From Stutzerimonas stutzeri (lineage in GTDB: Bacteria > Pseudomonadota > Gammaproteobacteria > Pseudomonadales > Pseudomonadaceae), in contig NZ_JAGQFP010000002.1 of NCBI RefSeq assembly GCF_019090095.1, forward strand, positions 310,001-374,000: DNA of 64,000 nucleotides. Reading direction: 5' to 3'. The translations under genes and the position numbers were made by a program. Below the pieces are notes generated by a model that searched no databases, had not been told where the DNA came from, and worked only from the letters and a program-made list of their open reading frames with translations. Below are positions 34,599 to 43,688 of the stretch, piece by piece (position 1 is the stretch's first letter; every line of letters begins with the position of its first letter).

Positions 34599-34616
34599 GG
34601 CTTTTTGAGTGCTCAG

Positions 34617-36020
34617 CTAGCTTTGCCCCCACAGCCCGCTGCGGCGCATCGCGCCCCACTGATGTTTGCGGCGGGAAAACCACTGCCACAGCCCGCGGCA
34701 ACGCCAGAGGGTATTCAGCTGGCGATAGCCGAAGTTCTCCAGCACTGCCATCAGAAACAGCCGCAGCATGTCGCGACGCCGCTCGTAGACGCGAAACGAC
34801 AGAGTTTCCAGCAGCAGGCCGTTGACCGACAGCAGGATGCCCATGCCGACGGCGACCAGCAGGAAGGCCGCCAGCGCGGCGTAGGACACCACGCCGAGCA
34901 CGAACCCACCGATCATGAAGCCGTAGCCGACCAGTTCGATCAGCGGCCCCAGCCACTCGAACAGCGCCATGAACGGCCAGGCCAGCCAGCCGGGCGTGCC
35001 GCCCCGAAGGCTGAAGGCCAGGCGCGCATGACGACCCAGGCTTTCGGCCAGCCCGCGCTGCCAACGGCTGCGCTGACGGCCCAGGGTGCCGATGTCCTCG
35101 GGGCACTCGGTCCAGCAGATCGGGTCTGGCAGGTAGCGGATGCGGTAGGGAATGCGCCGCTCCCGGTGATAGCGATGCAGGCGCACCACCAGCTCCATGT
35201 CCTCGCCGACGGTGTCGGTGCGATAGCCACCCACCGCCATGACCCGTTCCTTGTCGAACAGGCCGAAGGCGCCGGAGATGATCAGCACCGCGTTCATCGG
35301 CGACCAGCCGAGGCGTCCGAAGAGGAACGCGCGCAGGTATTCGACGATCTGGAAGCGAGCCAGCCAGTTGCGCGGCAGCCCGGCGCGAATCAGGAAGCCG
35401 CCGCGCACCTCGGAGCCATTGGCGATGCGCACGGTGCCGCCGGCGGCGACGGTGCGTTCGTCCTCGAGAAACGGCTGGACCACGCGCAACAGGCTGTCGC
35501 GCTGGAGGATGGAGTCCGCATCGACGCCACAGAACAGGCCGTACCGCGCGGCGTTGATTCCCGCGTTGAGGGCATCGGCCTTGCCGCCGTTGGCTTTGTC
35601 GATCACCCGCAGGTTGGCGTAGCGCCGCGAGCGGTAGATGGCCTGCACCGGCTGATGCGCGACCGCCTGGCGCAGCGGTTCAGGGTGTGGCACCAGCTCG
35701 AATTCCTCGATCAGCAGCGCCAGGGTGCGGTCTTTCGAACCGTCGTTGATCACCACCACTTCGAACTCGGGGTACTGCAACTGCAGCATCGAGCGCACCG
35801 AGGTACGAATCGTCGCCTCCTCGTTAAAGGCCGGCATCAGCACCGACACGGGCGGCTCGACGCCGAGATACGGGGCGACTTCACCGGTCTCGGCGCGTTG
35901 GCGGATGTAGCCCATCAGGCTGACCATCGACAGCACATTGAGCAGCAGGTACATGCCGTTGAGCAGCAGGAAATAGAGGATGAACCCCAGTTGCAGCCAC
36001 CAGAGCCAGTCGATGTTCAA
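34617..36020 (-). CDS. Processive membrane glycosyltransferase, GT2 (PgaC/YaiP-like)
   Basis: 467 residues from a TTG start at 36020, chosen because it overlaps the upstream stop (TTGA) and has GGAGG seven bases before it; a longer ATG reading would intrude into the HEAT-gene frame. N-terminal membrane helix (about 5-36), cytoplasmic GT-A domain with SVLMPAFNEE, D93 (VINDGS), D167-x-D169 (GVDADS), the E273-D274 catalytic base and Q316-x-x-R-W320, the set of a processive synthase such as cellulose, hyaluronan or PNAG synthase. Three to four C-terminal helices (about 345-415) form the translocation channel. No PilZ domain is visible. Last gene of a nine-gene operon with a YaiO-like barrel, as in the E. 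coli yaiP-yaiO pair. The polymer is unknown. Confidence 0.88.
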   Translation of the reverse strand: MNIDWLWWLQLGFILYFLLLNGMYLLLNVLSMVSLMGYIRQRAETGEVAPYLGVEPPVSVLMPAFNEEATIRTSVRSMLQLQYPEFEVVVINDGSKDRTLALLIEEFELVPHPEPLRQAVAHQPVQAIYRSRRYANLRVIDKANGGKADALNAGINAARYGLFCGVDADSILQRDSLLRVVQPFLEDERTVAAGGTVRIANGSEVRGGFLIRAGLPRNWLARFQIVEYLRAFLFGRLGWSPMNAVLIISGAFGLFDKERVMAVGGYRTDTVGEDMELVVRLHRYHRERRIPYRIRYLPDPICWTECPEDIGTLGRQRSRWQRGLAESLGRHARLAFSLRGGTPGWLAWPFMALFEWLGPLIELVGYGFMIGGFVLGVVSYAALAAFLLVAVGMGILLSVNGLLLETLSFRVYERRRDMLRLFLMAVLENFGYRQLNTLWRCRGLWQWFSRRKHQWGAMRRSGLWGQS

Positions 36021-37135
36021 CGTCTGACCTCCGCAATCGCGCGGCGCAGGGCGTCCTGGCCGTAGCGGTCGTCGACCCGATCGAGCAGCCCCGTCAGCCG
36101 CTCGTACGTGGCGTTGGGGAGCGTTGCCAGGCTGTCCGCGGCGGCCTGACGGACCCACCAGCTGGGATCGCGCAGCAAGGGCAGGAACAGGCCGGTGTCA
36201 TCGCTGCGCGCCTGCTTGTGCAGCGCCAAGAGTGCGGCCAGTCGCACGTCGGCGTGGTCATGGCGCAGCGTACGAATCAGCCGGTCTCGGTCACGCGGGT
36301 CACCCAGTTCCTGCAGGCAGCGCAGGGCAACTTGCAGCTGCTCCGCTGGGGCGTTTTCCTCAAGGCGGGCACGCGCCCAGGGTGCCGCGTGGCGGGGATC
36401 GCCGTAGACCAGCAAATTCACCAACCGCTCGCGGCGGGGGTCGTCGGATCCGGTCAGCGCGATCAACAGCGGCAACGTCACTGCCTGCTCGCCGGCCTGC
36501 TGGCAAAGACTGGCCAGGCGCGGCAAAGCCCAGTCGGGGCGTGCCACGGCGGCGGGAAGAATCAGCTGCATGGCACGCGGCGCGTCCATGGCAATGAGCG
36601 TCTGGGCCGCGGCCAGCGAGACGATGGCGTTACGGTTCATCAGCAGGGCCTGCACCGCGTCCCAGTAAGCCGGATCGGCCAGATGGCGCAGGCAGGTCAG
36701 CCCGATCAGCCTGCCGCGCACCCGTCCGCGCAGCAGGGCTTGCGCCTGCCGGTCCACGCCCAGGGCGACCAGCGCCCGGTTCATCCGCTCGCGTGCGGTG
36801 CCGCGCAATTGCAGCTGGGTGCGGTTCCATTGCAGCAGGAACCACAGCTGGCGATTGGCCGGGAGCGTCGGAACCGGCTCGGGAAGCTGGTCGTCGAGGC
36901 TGCACAGCGCGAAGAACGGGCGCCACTGGTCGTTGAATTGCTGGCGGCGAAGGGCGCGGCGGCGTGCAATCTCACCGAGCAGCAGCACCTGTAGCATCAC
37001 CAGCACGGTGAGGCCACCGAGGCCCAGCGCGCAGTACAGTGCCAGCTGCAATGTGCCGTCTTCCGGCCAGACCGCCAGCCAGGCGCGGCGCGGTGCGGCG
37101 CACAGCCAGGCCGGACAGTTCAGTTCAGAAAGCAT
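36017..37135 (-). CDS. Membrane-anchored HEAT-repeat protein
   Basis: 372 residues. One membrane helix near the N-terminus (about 30-54, LALYCALGLGGLTVLVMLQVLLLG), then an alpha-solenoid: repeated helical pairs such as LIGLTCLRHLADPAYWDAVQALLMNRNAIVSLAAAQTLIAMD and RTLRHDHADVRLAALLALHKQ and LLRDPSWWVRQAAADSLATL. These are typical of HEAT/EZ-type scaffold repeats. It overlaps the YaiO-like gene upstream by 11 bases and the GT2 gene downstream by four. It is probably a cytoplasm-facing scaffold that holds the synthase and its regulators (inference). Confidence 0.8.
   Translation of the reverse strand: MLSELNCPAWLCAAPRRAWLAVWPEDGTLQLALYCALGLGGLTVLVMLQVLLLGEIARRRALRRQQFNDQWRPFFALCSLDDQLPEPVPTLPANRQLWFLLQWNRTQLQLRGTARERMNRALVALGVDRQAQALLRGRVRGRLIGLTCLRHLADPAYWDAVQALLMNRNAIVSLAAAQTLIAMDAPRAMQLILPAAVARPDWALPRLASLCQQAGEQAVTLPLLIALTGSDDPRRERLVNLLVYGDPRHAAPWARARLEENAPAEQLQVALRCLQELGDPRDRDRLIRTLRHDHADVRLAALLALHKQARSDDTGLFLPLLRDPSWWVRQAAADSLATLPNATYERLTGLLDRVDDRYGQDALRRAIAEVRR
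36028..36032 (-). promoter_or_regulatory. Ribosome-binding site deciding the GT2 TTG start
   Basis: GGAGG on the minus strand, seven bases before TTG 36020, inside the end of the HEAT gene. Confidence 0.7.
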
Positions 37136-38261
37136 GCCGCAGCCCGAGCTGAAGCCAGCGGCGCGTGTAGTAATCGCCTTGCCGATGCTGGCCCACTTCC
37201 CAGGTCAGTGCCCAGCGGCTGTCGAGCCAGTGACGGCCCTGCAGGCTGATGGCGCGCACGTCGCTGGTGATCAGTCGTTGTTGCTCGACGGCCTCTTCCT
37301 CGCCGACGGTCAGGCGCAGGCCGGCGTAGCTGAGACCGGCGTAGTAGTAATCGAGGGCCAGGTCGTGACCGATCGGGGTGCCGGCATTGGCCACGTCCGT
37401 TACGTTCAGCGTGTAGCCTGCGCGCCAGGCATTCCAGTAGCGTTCGGCGCTGAGCGCCAGTCGGTCGACCCGCGTGGTGTCGTATTCGGTGCGCCTGACG
37501 CTGACGGCGCCGAGAAAGCCCGCCGGCAGGCGCCGTTGCAGGCGCAGGTCGGCATGCCACTCGGGCAGGAAGTAGGGCGACGGCTGATAGCCGACCTCGG
37601 GTTGCAGCGTCCAGTTATCGTCAAGGGCGACGACCATCCCCGCTTCGACACCCTGGTCCCGCTCGCCGAAGCGCTCCTCGTTCAGCAAGGCGCCATACCA
37701 GCCGAGGCCTTCCGGTTGCGTCGAGGCGTAATCCAGGCGCTGGCTGCGCCAGTTGTCGAAGCCGCTGTCCAGCCAGTCCTGCCGGAGCGACAGCTCCAGC
37801 TCGTGGCGGCGTTGCGCCGGTGCGATGGCGGCCGGGGCGGTCTCGGTTACCGGTGACGTCAGGGCCGCGCGGGCCTGCTGCATCACCTGTTGGACCTGCA
37901 TGTAGTCCGGCGCCAGCATCGCGGCCCGCTCGAGCGGGACCAGCGCCGCCTGTGGCCGACCGGCCCAGAGCAGTGCCTGGCCCTGGCCCAGCAGATAGTC
38001 GGTGTTGTCGGGTTCACGTTGCAGCAATTGCTGGTACAGCGGCAGCGCCTGCTCGGGGGCGCCCTGCCAGGCACGAACACGCGCCAGCAGGAACGTCGCT
38101 TCACGGTCGTCGGGGTGACGCGCCAGATGCGCGCCGAGGGTCGCCTCGGCGGCGTCCAGCTGTTGCGCCTCGACCTGACGCTGTGCCGTGGCGAGGTCGG
38201 CCAAGGCCAGTGAGGGCAGCAGCCAGGCGGGTAACAGCAAGGCCAGTATCAGCCGGCTCAT
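37125..38261 (-). CDS. YaiO-family outer-membrane beta-barrel with TPR domain
   Basis: 378 residues. Signal peptide about 1-21 (SLALA, then DLATAQ). Two to three tetratricopeptide repeats (about 22-130, ATFLLARVRAWQGAPEQALPLYQQLLQREPDNTDYLLGQGQALLWAGRPQAALVPLERA), a proline/alanine linker, and a C-terminal barrel (about 155-378) of amphipathic strands ending in the outer-membrane signature YTRRWLQLGLRHAF. TPR-plus-barrel proteins such as PgaA and BcsC export polysaccharide; this one is smaller and closest to YaiO. It overlaps the receiver gene (ATGA) and the HEAT gene. Confidence 0.83.
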   Translation of the reverse strand: MSRLILALLLPAWLLPSLALADLATAQRQVEAQQLDAAEATLGAHLARHPDDREATFLLARVRAWQGAPEQALPLYQQLLQREPDNTDYLLGQGQALLWAGRPQAALVPLERAAMLAPDYMQVQQVMQQARAALTSPVTETAPAAIAPAQRRHELELSLRQDWLDSGFDNWRSQRLDYASTQPEGLGWYGALLNEERFGERDQGVEAGMVVALDDNWTLQPEVGYQPSPYFLPEWHADLRLQRRLPAGFLGAVSVRRTEYDTTRVDRLALSAERYWNAWRAGYTLNVTDVANAGTPIGHDLALDYYYAGLSYAGLRLTVGEEEAVEQQRLITSDVRAISLQGRHWLDSRWALTWEVGQHRQGDYYTRRWLQLGLRHAF

Positions 38262-38647
38262 CGAGTCCTCCTTAGCAGGCGACGGATGCGTGCCAGCAGT
38301 TCCTCCGGCTGGAACGGCTTGGTCACGTAATCATCGGCGCCCAGTTCCAGCGCCCGGACAATGTCCACCTCGCGCGCTTTGGCCGTCAGCATCAGCACCG
38401 GCACGCTTTCCCAACCCGGTTGGGCGCGCAGCCGCTCGATCAGCTCGAGACCGTCGTGATAGGGCAGCATGATGTCCATCAGCGTCAGGTCGGGTGGCTG
38501 GGTATTGCCGAGCTTTTCCAGCGCCTGCCGGCCATCAGCGGCGTGCTCGACGCTGAATCCGTGGCGTTCGAGCATGTAACGGATCAGGAAGGCGATGTCC
38601 TCTTCGTCCTCCACCATCAGGATTCGCTGGCTAGCGGACACATTCAT
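38258..38647 (-). CDS. Single-domain response regulator
   Basis: 129 residues. Receiver with E14-D15-E16, phosphoacceptor D58 (LTLMDIMLP) and the KPF lysine. It differs clearly from the two other stand-alone receivers of the operon. Four-base overlaps on both sides. It may be the last acceptor in the relay and contact the envelope module. Confidence 0.92.
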   Translation of the reverse strand: MNVSASQRILMVEDEEDIAFLIRYMLERHGFSVEHAADGRQALEKLGNTQPPDLTLMDIMLPYHDGLELIERLRAQPGWESVPVLMLTAKAREVDIVRALELGADDYVTKPFQPEELLARIRRLLRRTR

Positions 38648-41511
38648 GCATTGACCTCTTCGGCATCTCGGGTATGGCCAGGCGGCCAGTGTTGCAGCAG
38701 CTGCTGGATCAGCGCGGCGAGCTCATCGCCGTCATGGCGCGACTTGATCAGTTGGCGCAAGGCCAGACGGCTGTCCTGCACCGGTGAGTCCAGCGCGGAA
38801 AAGATGATCACCGGCGGCGGGGGTACGGTCTGGGCCAGTTGATCGAACAGCTGCGTGCCGTCGCCATCGGGCAGCATCAGGTCGATGATCGCCAGATCGA
38901 AGTGGCGGCGAGCCAGCAGCTGGTGGGCTTCGGCCAGGCTGGCGGCGCTCTCCAGTTCGACGCCCAGCGGCTCGACCAGCCGGGCCAGCAGCGTCTGCAG
39001 GTCCTCGTCATCCTCGACATGGAGGATCCGTGCCCGCTCGTTGCGGCCCAGGCAGGCGCGCACCACCTGGATGATGCGCGAGGGGTCGACTGGCTTGTCC
39101 AGCCAGTCGATCACCCCCACCGCACCGCCGCGAAGGGCGCCGTTGTCGTTGTCGCGTCGTTGCGGCTGGAGGCTGACGATCAGCACCGGCAGATGCTGAT
39201 AGGCGCTCTGGTTGCGCAGGTTCTGCAGGAAGGCAACGCTGTCCTCGTCGCGCAACACCGGGCTGAGGGTCAGGGCCTGGACGCGGTATTCGGCCAGCAG
39301 GGCGCGCGCCTGGACGGCGGTCTCGGCGATCAGCGTGGCATAGCCGTGTTGCTGCAGGACGCTCGCCAGCCGCTCGGCAGCCGCGCTATCGGGTTCCAGC
39401 ACCAGGATGCGTGCGCGCGAAGGCTGCAGGTCGGGGGCCGCTGCGGCCGTGACCGGAGCGCTGGCAGTCGCGTGCGGCAGAGGCGCACGGGGCAGCCTGA
39501 ACCAGAACCGCGTGCCCTGGCCTTCCTGTGAATCGAAGCCGATCTGGCCATGCATCTGCTGCACCAGTGAGCGGGTGATGGCCAGGCCCAGCCCGGTGCC
39601 GCCGCGCGTGCGCGCGTCCGACGCATCGGCCTGGGCGAAGCGCTCGAACAGGCGCGAGCGGAAGCTTTCCGGAATGCCCTGGCCACGATCGCGAACGCCG
39701 ACCTCCAGCTCGTCGCCGTCCGCCTGCAGCTCGACGTGGACCACGCCACCGACCGGCGAATGCTTGATCGCGTTGGACAGCAGGTTGGCCATCACCTGGG
39801 CGAAGCGGTCCGGATCGAGTTCGGCCTCGAGCGGCGCCGAGCCGCTGGCCACGTCGAGCTGCAGGCGGACGCCATATTCGTCGGCGTAGGGTTTGAGGTC
39901 GAGCAGCGCCTGCTCGACCAGCGTCTCGACGTCGTTGCGGCTGAAGTGAAAGGGCAGGCGGTCGGCTTCGAGCTTCTCGATGTCGAGGATGTCGTTGATC
40001 AGGCGCACCAGGCGTTCGCTGTTCTTGTAGGCGATGTCCAGCAGCGGCCGAGCCCCTTCGTCGATTGCGCCGGCGACGCCACCGGTGAGCATGCCCAGCG
40101 CGCCTCGAATGGCGGTCAGCGGCGTGCGCAGTTCATGGCTGACGGTGGAAATGAACGCGGTCTTCATCTGTTCCATATGTCGGCGGAGGGACATGTCGAC
40201 CGCCACGGTCACCACGTGGCAGGCGCCGCTGGATGTGCTCATGGGGCGCTTGACCACCTGTAGCCAGCGCTCTCGCCCCTGCGCATCGGTCAGCTGAACC
40301 TCGGTGGTGCGCAGTTCACCGCTGCCGCCGAGCAATTCCGCTTCGCCCTGTAGCAACGGCAGCAGCCGCTGCGCATCGGGAAGCTCCTCGGCGCGGCGCT
40401 GCTCGATCTCCTCGGGACGCCGATCGAGCAGGGCGGCGAGGGCGTCGTTGCACAACAGGAAGCGACCTTGTCCGTCCCGCACGAAGATCAGGTTCTCGTC
40501 CGTGTCCACCACGCGCCGCAGGAACACCTTCTGGTCTTCCAGGGTGTCGCGGCTGCGCTGCAGCTCGGTGACGTCGCGGGCGATCGCCAGGTGATCACCC
40601 AGGCCGGTCGGTACCAGCCGGACCTCGAACGTGCGTCGGCTCTGCACTTCGCACCAGGTCGTCCGGCGGCGCTTCAGGCTGTTGTCGGCCTGCCGGCGCA
40701 GGCCGGTCAGCAGCGGCTCGATGGCCTCCGGTGCGGGGGCGCGGCTGGCATGCTGCTGTGACAGCGCGGTAACGCGTCGTTGGCTGTCGATGGCGTACAG
40801 GTGGTCGGGGATGGCCTGCAGCAGGGCGGCCAGGCGTGCCTCACCGGCCTGGGCCTGGTTCGCCAAGGCCTGGCGGCTGTGCAGGTCGCGGCGAAGGGCC
40901 CACAAGGCCGCGAAAAACAACGCGGCTACGGTCAGGCTGCCGAACATGCCCAGCCACCTGCTGCGCTGGATGGTGGCGGCCACGGCCTGGTTGGCCGCGT
41001 CGAGCTGGGTGCGCTCGTAGCGCTCGACGGCTCCGAGCAGGGCCCGCAGGCGGTCCATGATCCGCTTGCCACCGGCCTCCCGCACGCGCCCGGCCGCCGC
41101 TTGCAACCCGGCATCGCGGCGCGTCTGGATGTTGTCGGCTGCGATCATCAGGCGTGTGGCGATGCTCTGGTCCAGCAGGTCGAACCAGTGGTGGTCGGGA
41201 TAAGTCCGGTCGCTCAGCAAGGTCTGCAACTGGCGGCGGTGCGTCTCGATCGCACCCAGTCCGCGCTCGTAAGGCTCCAGATAAGCGGCCTCGCCAGTCA
41301 GGACGAAGCCACGCGCGCCGGTCTCGATGTCCTGTAGGGCCGACAGCGTGGCCTGGGTCGAGGTGATGACCGCCAGGCTGTGCTGGACGGACCGGTTGGT
41401 GGTCAGCATCGCCTCCTGGGTGCGCTTGACCTGCCAGCCGAGCGCGACGAGCAGGCCAAAGGCGATCGCCAAAGCCAGTGCACGCCAATTTATCCAGGAT
41501 TTTGTCGGCAA
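38644..41511 (-). CDS. CHASE3-PAS hybrid histidine kinase with two receiver domains
   Basis: 955 residues from TTG 41511, which has GAGGAG seven bases upstream; longer readings begin inside the GGDEF gene. Order: membrane helix about 11-27; periplasmic CHASE3 domain about 38-180; membrane helix about 186-205; PAS about 225-315 and 330-440; HisKA with H459 (STVSHELRTPL); HATPase about 565-675 (N580, GTGLGLAI); REC1 about 701-822; REC2 about 827-945. REC1 has lost the acceptor aspartate (S750), while REC2 keeps D877. CHASE3 senses an unknown extracellular or periplasmic cue. Phosphate probably moves from H459 to D877 and then via the operon's Hpt protein. Confidence 0.88.
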   Translation of the reverse strand: MPTKSWINWRALALAIAFGLLVALGWQVKRTQEAMLTTNRSVQHSLAVITSTQATLSALQDIETGARGFVLTGEAAYLEPYERGLGAIETHRRQLQTLLSDRTYPDHHWFDLLDQSIATRLMIAADNIQTRRDAGLQAAAGRVREAGGKRIMDRLRALLGAVERYERTQLDAANQAVAATIQRSRWLGMFGSLTVAALFFAALWALRRDLHSRQALANQAQAGEARLAALLQAIPDHLYAIDSQRRVTALSQQHASRAPAPEAIEPLLTGLRRQADNSLKRRRTTWCEVQSRRTFEVRLVPTGLGDHLAIARDVTELQRSRDTLEDQKVFLRRVVDTDENLIFVRDGQGRFLLCNDALAALLDRRPEEIEQRRAEELPDAQRLLPLLQGEAELLGGSGELRTTEVQLTDAQGRERWLQVVKRPMSTSSGACHVVTVAVDMSLRRHMEQMKTAFISTVSHELRTPLTAIRGALGMLTGGVAGAIDEGARPLLDIAYKNSERLVRLINDILDIEKLEADRLPFHFSRNDVETLVEQALLDLKPYADEYGVRLQLDVASGSAPLEAELDPDRFAQVMANLLSNAIKHSPVGGVVHVELQADGDELEVGVRDRGQGIPESFRSRLFERFAQADASDARTRGGTGLGLAITRSLVQQMHGQIGFDSQEGQGTRFWFRLPRAPLPHATASAPVTAAAAPDLQPSRARILVLEPDSAAAERLASVLQQHGYATLIAETAVQARALLAEYRVQALTLSPVLRDEDSVAFLQNLRNQSAYQHLPVLIVSLQPQRRDNDNGALRGGAVGVIDWLDKPVDPSRIIQVVRACLGRNERARILHVEDDEDLQTLLARLVEPLGVELESAASLAEAHQLLARRHFDLAIIDLMLPDGDGTQLFDQLAQTVPPPPVIIFSALDSPVQDSRLALRQLIKSRHDGDELAALIQQLLQHWPPGHTRDAEEVNA

Positions 41512-41518
41512 ACCGGAA

Positions 41519-41524
41519 CTCCTC
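41519..41524 (-). promoter_or_regulatory. Ribosome-binding site deciding the hybrid-kinase TTG start
   Basis: GAGGAG on the minus strand, seven bases before TTG 41511; no ATG is suitably placed downstream of the GGDEF stop at 41666. Confidence 0.65.
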
Positions 41525-41665
41525 ACACCGGTTGAACGGGCCTGGGGCAGTGATGCCTTCCGTTTCCGCCACGTCGGCCTTGCGACAGCGGCGCACGCGG
41601 CGGCCACGGTACCGGTGCACTGTAGTTGAGTCGAAAATGGCGCGACGGTTCGCCGGGCGACGCGA

Positions 41666-43306
41666 TCAGCGCGGGGAGGCGACCTGGATCTGGTTACGGC
41701 CGTTGTGCTTGGCGGCATAAAGCGCCTGGTCAGCGCGCTCCAGCAGTGCGGCCGGGCTGGAGTGGCCGTCGGTTTCGCTGATGCCGGCACTCAGCGACAC
41801 GTTGAACACCCGGCTGCCGGCATGGAAGGGCAGCGCCGAGAAGCGCTGGCGGATTTCATCGAAGATCTGCCGGGCCTGTTCGAGGGGGCAGTCGGGCAGC
41901 ACGGCGACGAATTCCTCGCCGCCATAACGACCGAGGCTGTCGATGCGGCGCAGGCGCTGACGCATGAGGTTGGCCAGGGAGCGGATGACGTTGTCGCCGG
42001 CGGCGTGCCCGTACTGGTCGTTGACCTGCTTGAAGTGATCCAGATCGAGCATCACCACGCTCGCCGGCTTGCCGCTGCGTTGCGCGCGTTCCACCTCGAG
42101 CGCCACTTGCTCCTTGATGTCGGCATGTTTGAGCAGGCCGGTCAGGCTGTCACGCGACAGCGCCATGCTCAGCGAACGGGCGCGCTGGACGTGGGAAAAC
42201 ACCGCGGCGGTCAGGGCGCTGTCGCTGATGGGTTTGGTGATGAAGGCGTCGCCGGCCTTGAGCAGCGCGGCCATCTGCCGGTTGATATCGGTTTCCCCGG
42301 ACAGGTAGATGATGGTCACGCGCAGCCACTCATCGTTCAGCCGGATCATCTGCGCCAGCTCGAGCCCGGTGAAGTCCGGCATGTTCATGTCGAGCAGCAC
42401 CACTTCCGGGTTGAACGCCCGCATGACCTCGAACAGCTGGCTGGGGTCGGTCAGGGTCTGCACCAGCATCTGGGAATTGCGCAGCACCAGGCTGTAACGG
42501 CTGGACAGGTCCGCATCGTCGTCGACGATCAGTACCCGGTACGGCTCGCTCAGTTGCAGGTTGAGGCAGTTTTCCAGGGTGTTTTCCAGCTGCGTGACAT
42601 TCAGCGGTCGGGTGAAATAGCCCCTCGCACCCGCCCGCACCGCGGCCAGCTGGCTGTCGAAGTCGGCCTGATCGCCGATCACCAGCAGTGGCAACGGCGT
42701 TTCCAGGTCCTGCTGCAGCAGGCGCACCTCGTCGAGCTCGTCGCTGTGCTGACTGACCACCAGGGCGTCCGGCAGCTGCCCCTGGATGGCGGTCTGCAAC
42801 AGGGCGGGTTCCGGGAACAGCAGCATCTCGTAGCCGAAGCTGCCCAGCGCCCTGCACATCTCCTGTCCCGCCTCGAGGTCGCGCTCGAGCAGGTAGACGC
42901 GGCAACTGGCCGGCCGGCTGTCCTGAACGGTCGATGGCGCCGCGGCGGCGTGTCGGGGATCGTCCGCCTGGGTGGCCAGGGCCAGCTGGCGGACGGCCTG
43001 GATGAATTCGGAGAGCGCCTGGCCGCTGGGCCGGGCGGCTTCCAACCAGCAGTCGGCGCGTTGCTCCAGCAGGCGCGCCTGCTCGCCGACCGTGGTGAAG
43101 CCGAAGGTCCCGGCAGTACCGGCCAGGCGGTGCATGCGTTCGTGCAGATCGAGCATCAGCTGGCGGCGCTGCTCCTGTTCGCGGGCGCTGGACAATTGCT
43201 CGGCGCGTTGCCCGAGCTCGGCCAGCTCCGTGCCCAGACGTTCGGCGAATTTTTCGTTCAATGCCTGCAGTTGGTCGTGCAGCGCCTGTTGGGTGCCGTC
43301 AATCAT
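41666..43306 (-). CDS. Hpt-REC-REC-GGDEF response regulator / diguanylate cyclase
   Basis: 546 residues from the ATG at 43306, overlapping the upstream receiver's stop by eight bases (an ATG at 43315 is an alternative). Hpt domain about 10-110 with H59 in MHRLAGTAGTFGF. REC1 about 136-250 is degenerate, with S185 where the aspartate should be. REC2 about 255-375 is intact, with D306 (VVLLDMNMP) and K358. GGDEF about 385-545 has an active GGEEF (462-466) and a canonical inhibitory site RRID (453-456). It should receive phosphate and make c-di-GMP under product feedback. Joining a phosphotransfer histidine and a cyclase in one chain is unusual. Confidence 0.9.
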   Translation of the reverse strand: MIDGTQQALHDQLQALNEKFAERLGTELAELGQRAEQLSSAREQEQRRQLMLDLHERMHRLAGTAGTFGFTTVGEQARLLEQRADCWLEAARPSGQALSEFIQAVRQLALATQADDPRHAAAAPSTVQDSRPASCRVYLLERDLEAGQEMCRALGSFGYEMLLFPEPALLQTAIQGQLPDALVVSQHSDELDEVRLLQQDLETPLPLLVIGDQADFDSQLAAVRAGARGYFTRPLNVTQLENTLENCLNLQLSEPYRVLIVDDDADLSSRYSLVLRNSQMLVQTLTDPSQLFEVMRAFNPEVVLLDMNMPDFTGLELAQMIRLNDEWLRVTIIYLSGETDINRQMAALLKAGDAFITKPISDSALTAAVFSHVQRARSLSMALSRDSLTGLLKHADIKEQVALEVERAQRSGKPASVVMLDLDHFKQVNDQYGHAAGDNVIRSLANLMRQRLRRIDSLGRYGGEEFVAVLPDCPLEQARQIFDEIRQRFSALPFHAGSRVFNVSLSAGISETDGHSSPAALLERADQALYAAKHNGRNQIQVASPR

Positions 43307-43688
43307 GTTCGGCATTCCAGACTTCTTCCAGTTGTGCGGCCAGTTGCATAGGGTTGAAAGGCTTGTGCAGCAGTTTGCGCACACCGAGCCGGCGCAGCTC
43401 CTCGGGTGTGGCAACCTCGTCGGCCTGCCCGGTCAACAGCACCACCGGGGTCTGCCGCAGGTCGATCAGCGCGCTCAGCTGGTCGAGAAGCTCCAGGCCG
43501 GTCATTTGCGGCAGCATCATATCCAGCAGGATCAGATCCGGCGCGAATCCCTGCACCTCGGCCAGGGCCGCCTGCCCCGAGGCGCAGCTGAGCACCTCAT
43601 AGCCGCCGAGCTTTTCCAGCGCGATCCGGGTCACCACCTGGATGGACGGCACGTCCTCGACATGCAGCACGCGGTGCAAGCGCTTCAT
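43299..43688 (-). CDS. Single-domain response regulator
   Basis: 129 residues. Receiver with E11-D12, acceptor D56 (LILLDMMLP) and HKPF lysine. Closely related to the receiver at 46129-46515 (shared VLHVEDxPSIQ...GGYxVLSC, GFAP), indicating a duplication within the operon. Overlaps the flanking genes by four and eight bases. Confidence 0.92.
   Translation of the reverse strand: MKRLHRVLHVEDVPSIQVVTRIALEKLGGYEVLSCASGQAALAEVQGFAPDLILLDMMLPQMTGLELLDQLSALIDLRQTPVVLLTGQADEVATPEELRRLGVRKLLHKPFNPMQLAAQLEEVWNAEHD

Larger units (their letters stand above)
33868..34603. repeat. 368-bp tandem duplication of the kauB 3' end plus repeat element
   Basis: Copy 1 spans 33868-34235 and copy 2 spans 34236-34603. 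Each unit holds 276 bases of kauB coding sequence and one 75-bp element. The copies differ at a handful of positions, including the stop codon (TAA versus TGA). Confidence 0.95.

Noticed and set aside
27351..34603. Possible composite transposon or insertion sequence flanked by the 75-bp elements
   Set aside because: No transposase or target-site duplication; the enclosed genes include conserved rpmBG, so the elements are not transposon ends.
41512..41790. N-terminal extension of the hybrid kinase
   Set aside because: Most of it overlaps the GGDEF gene in another frame, is arginine/proline-rich and precedes the first membrane helix; TTG 41511 has the ribosome site.
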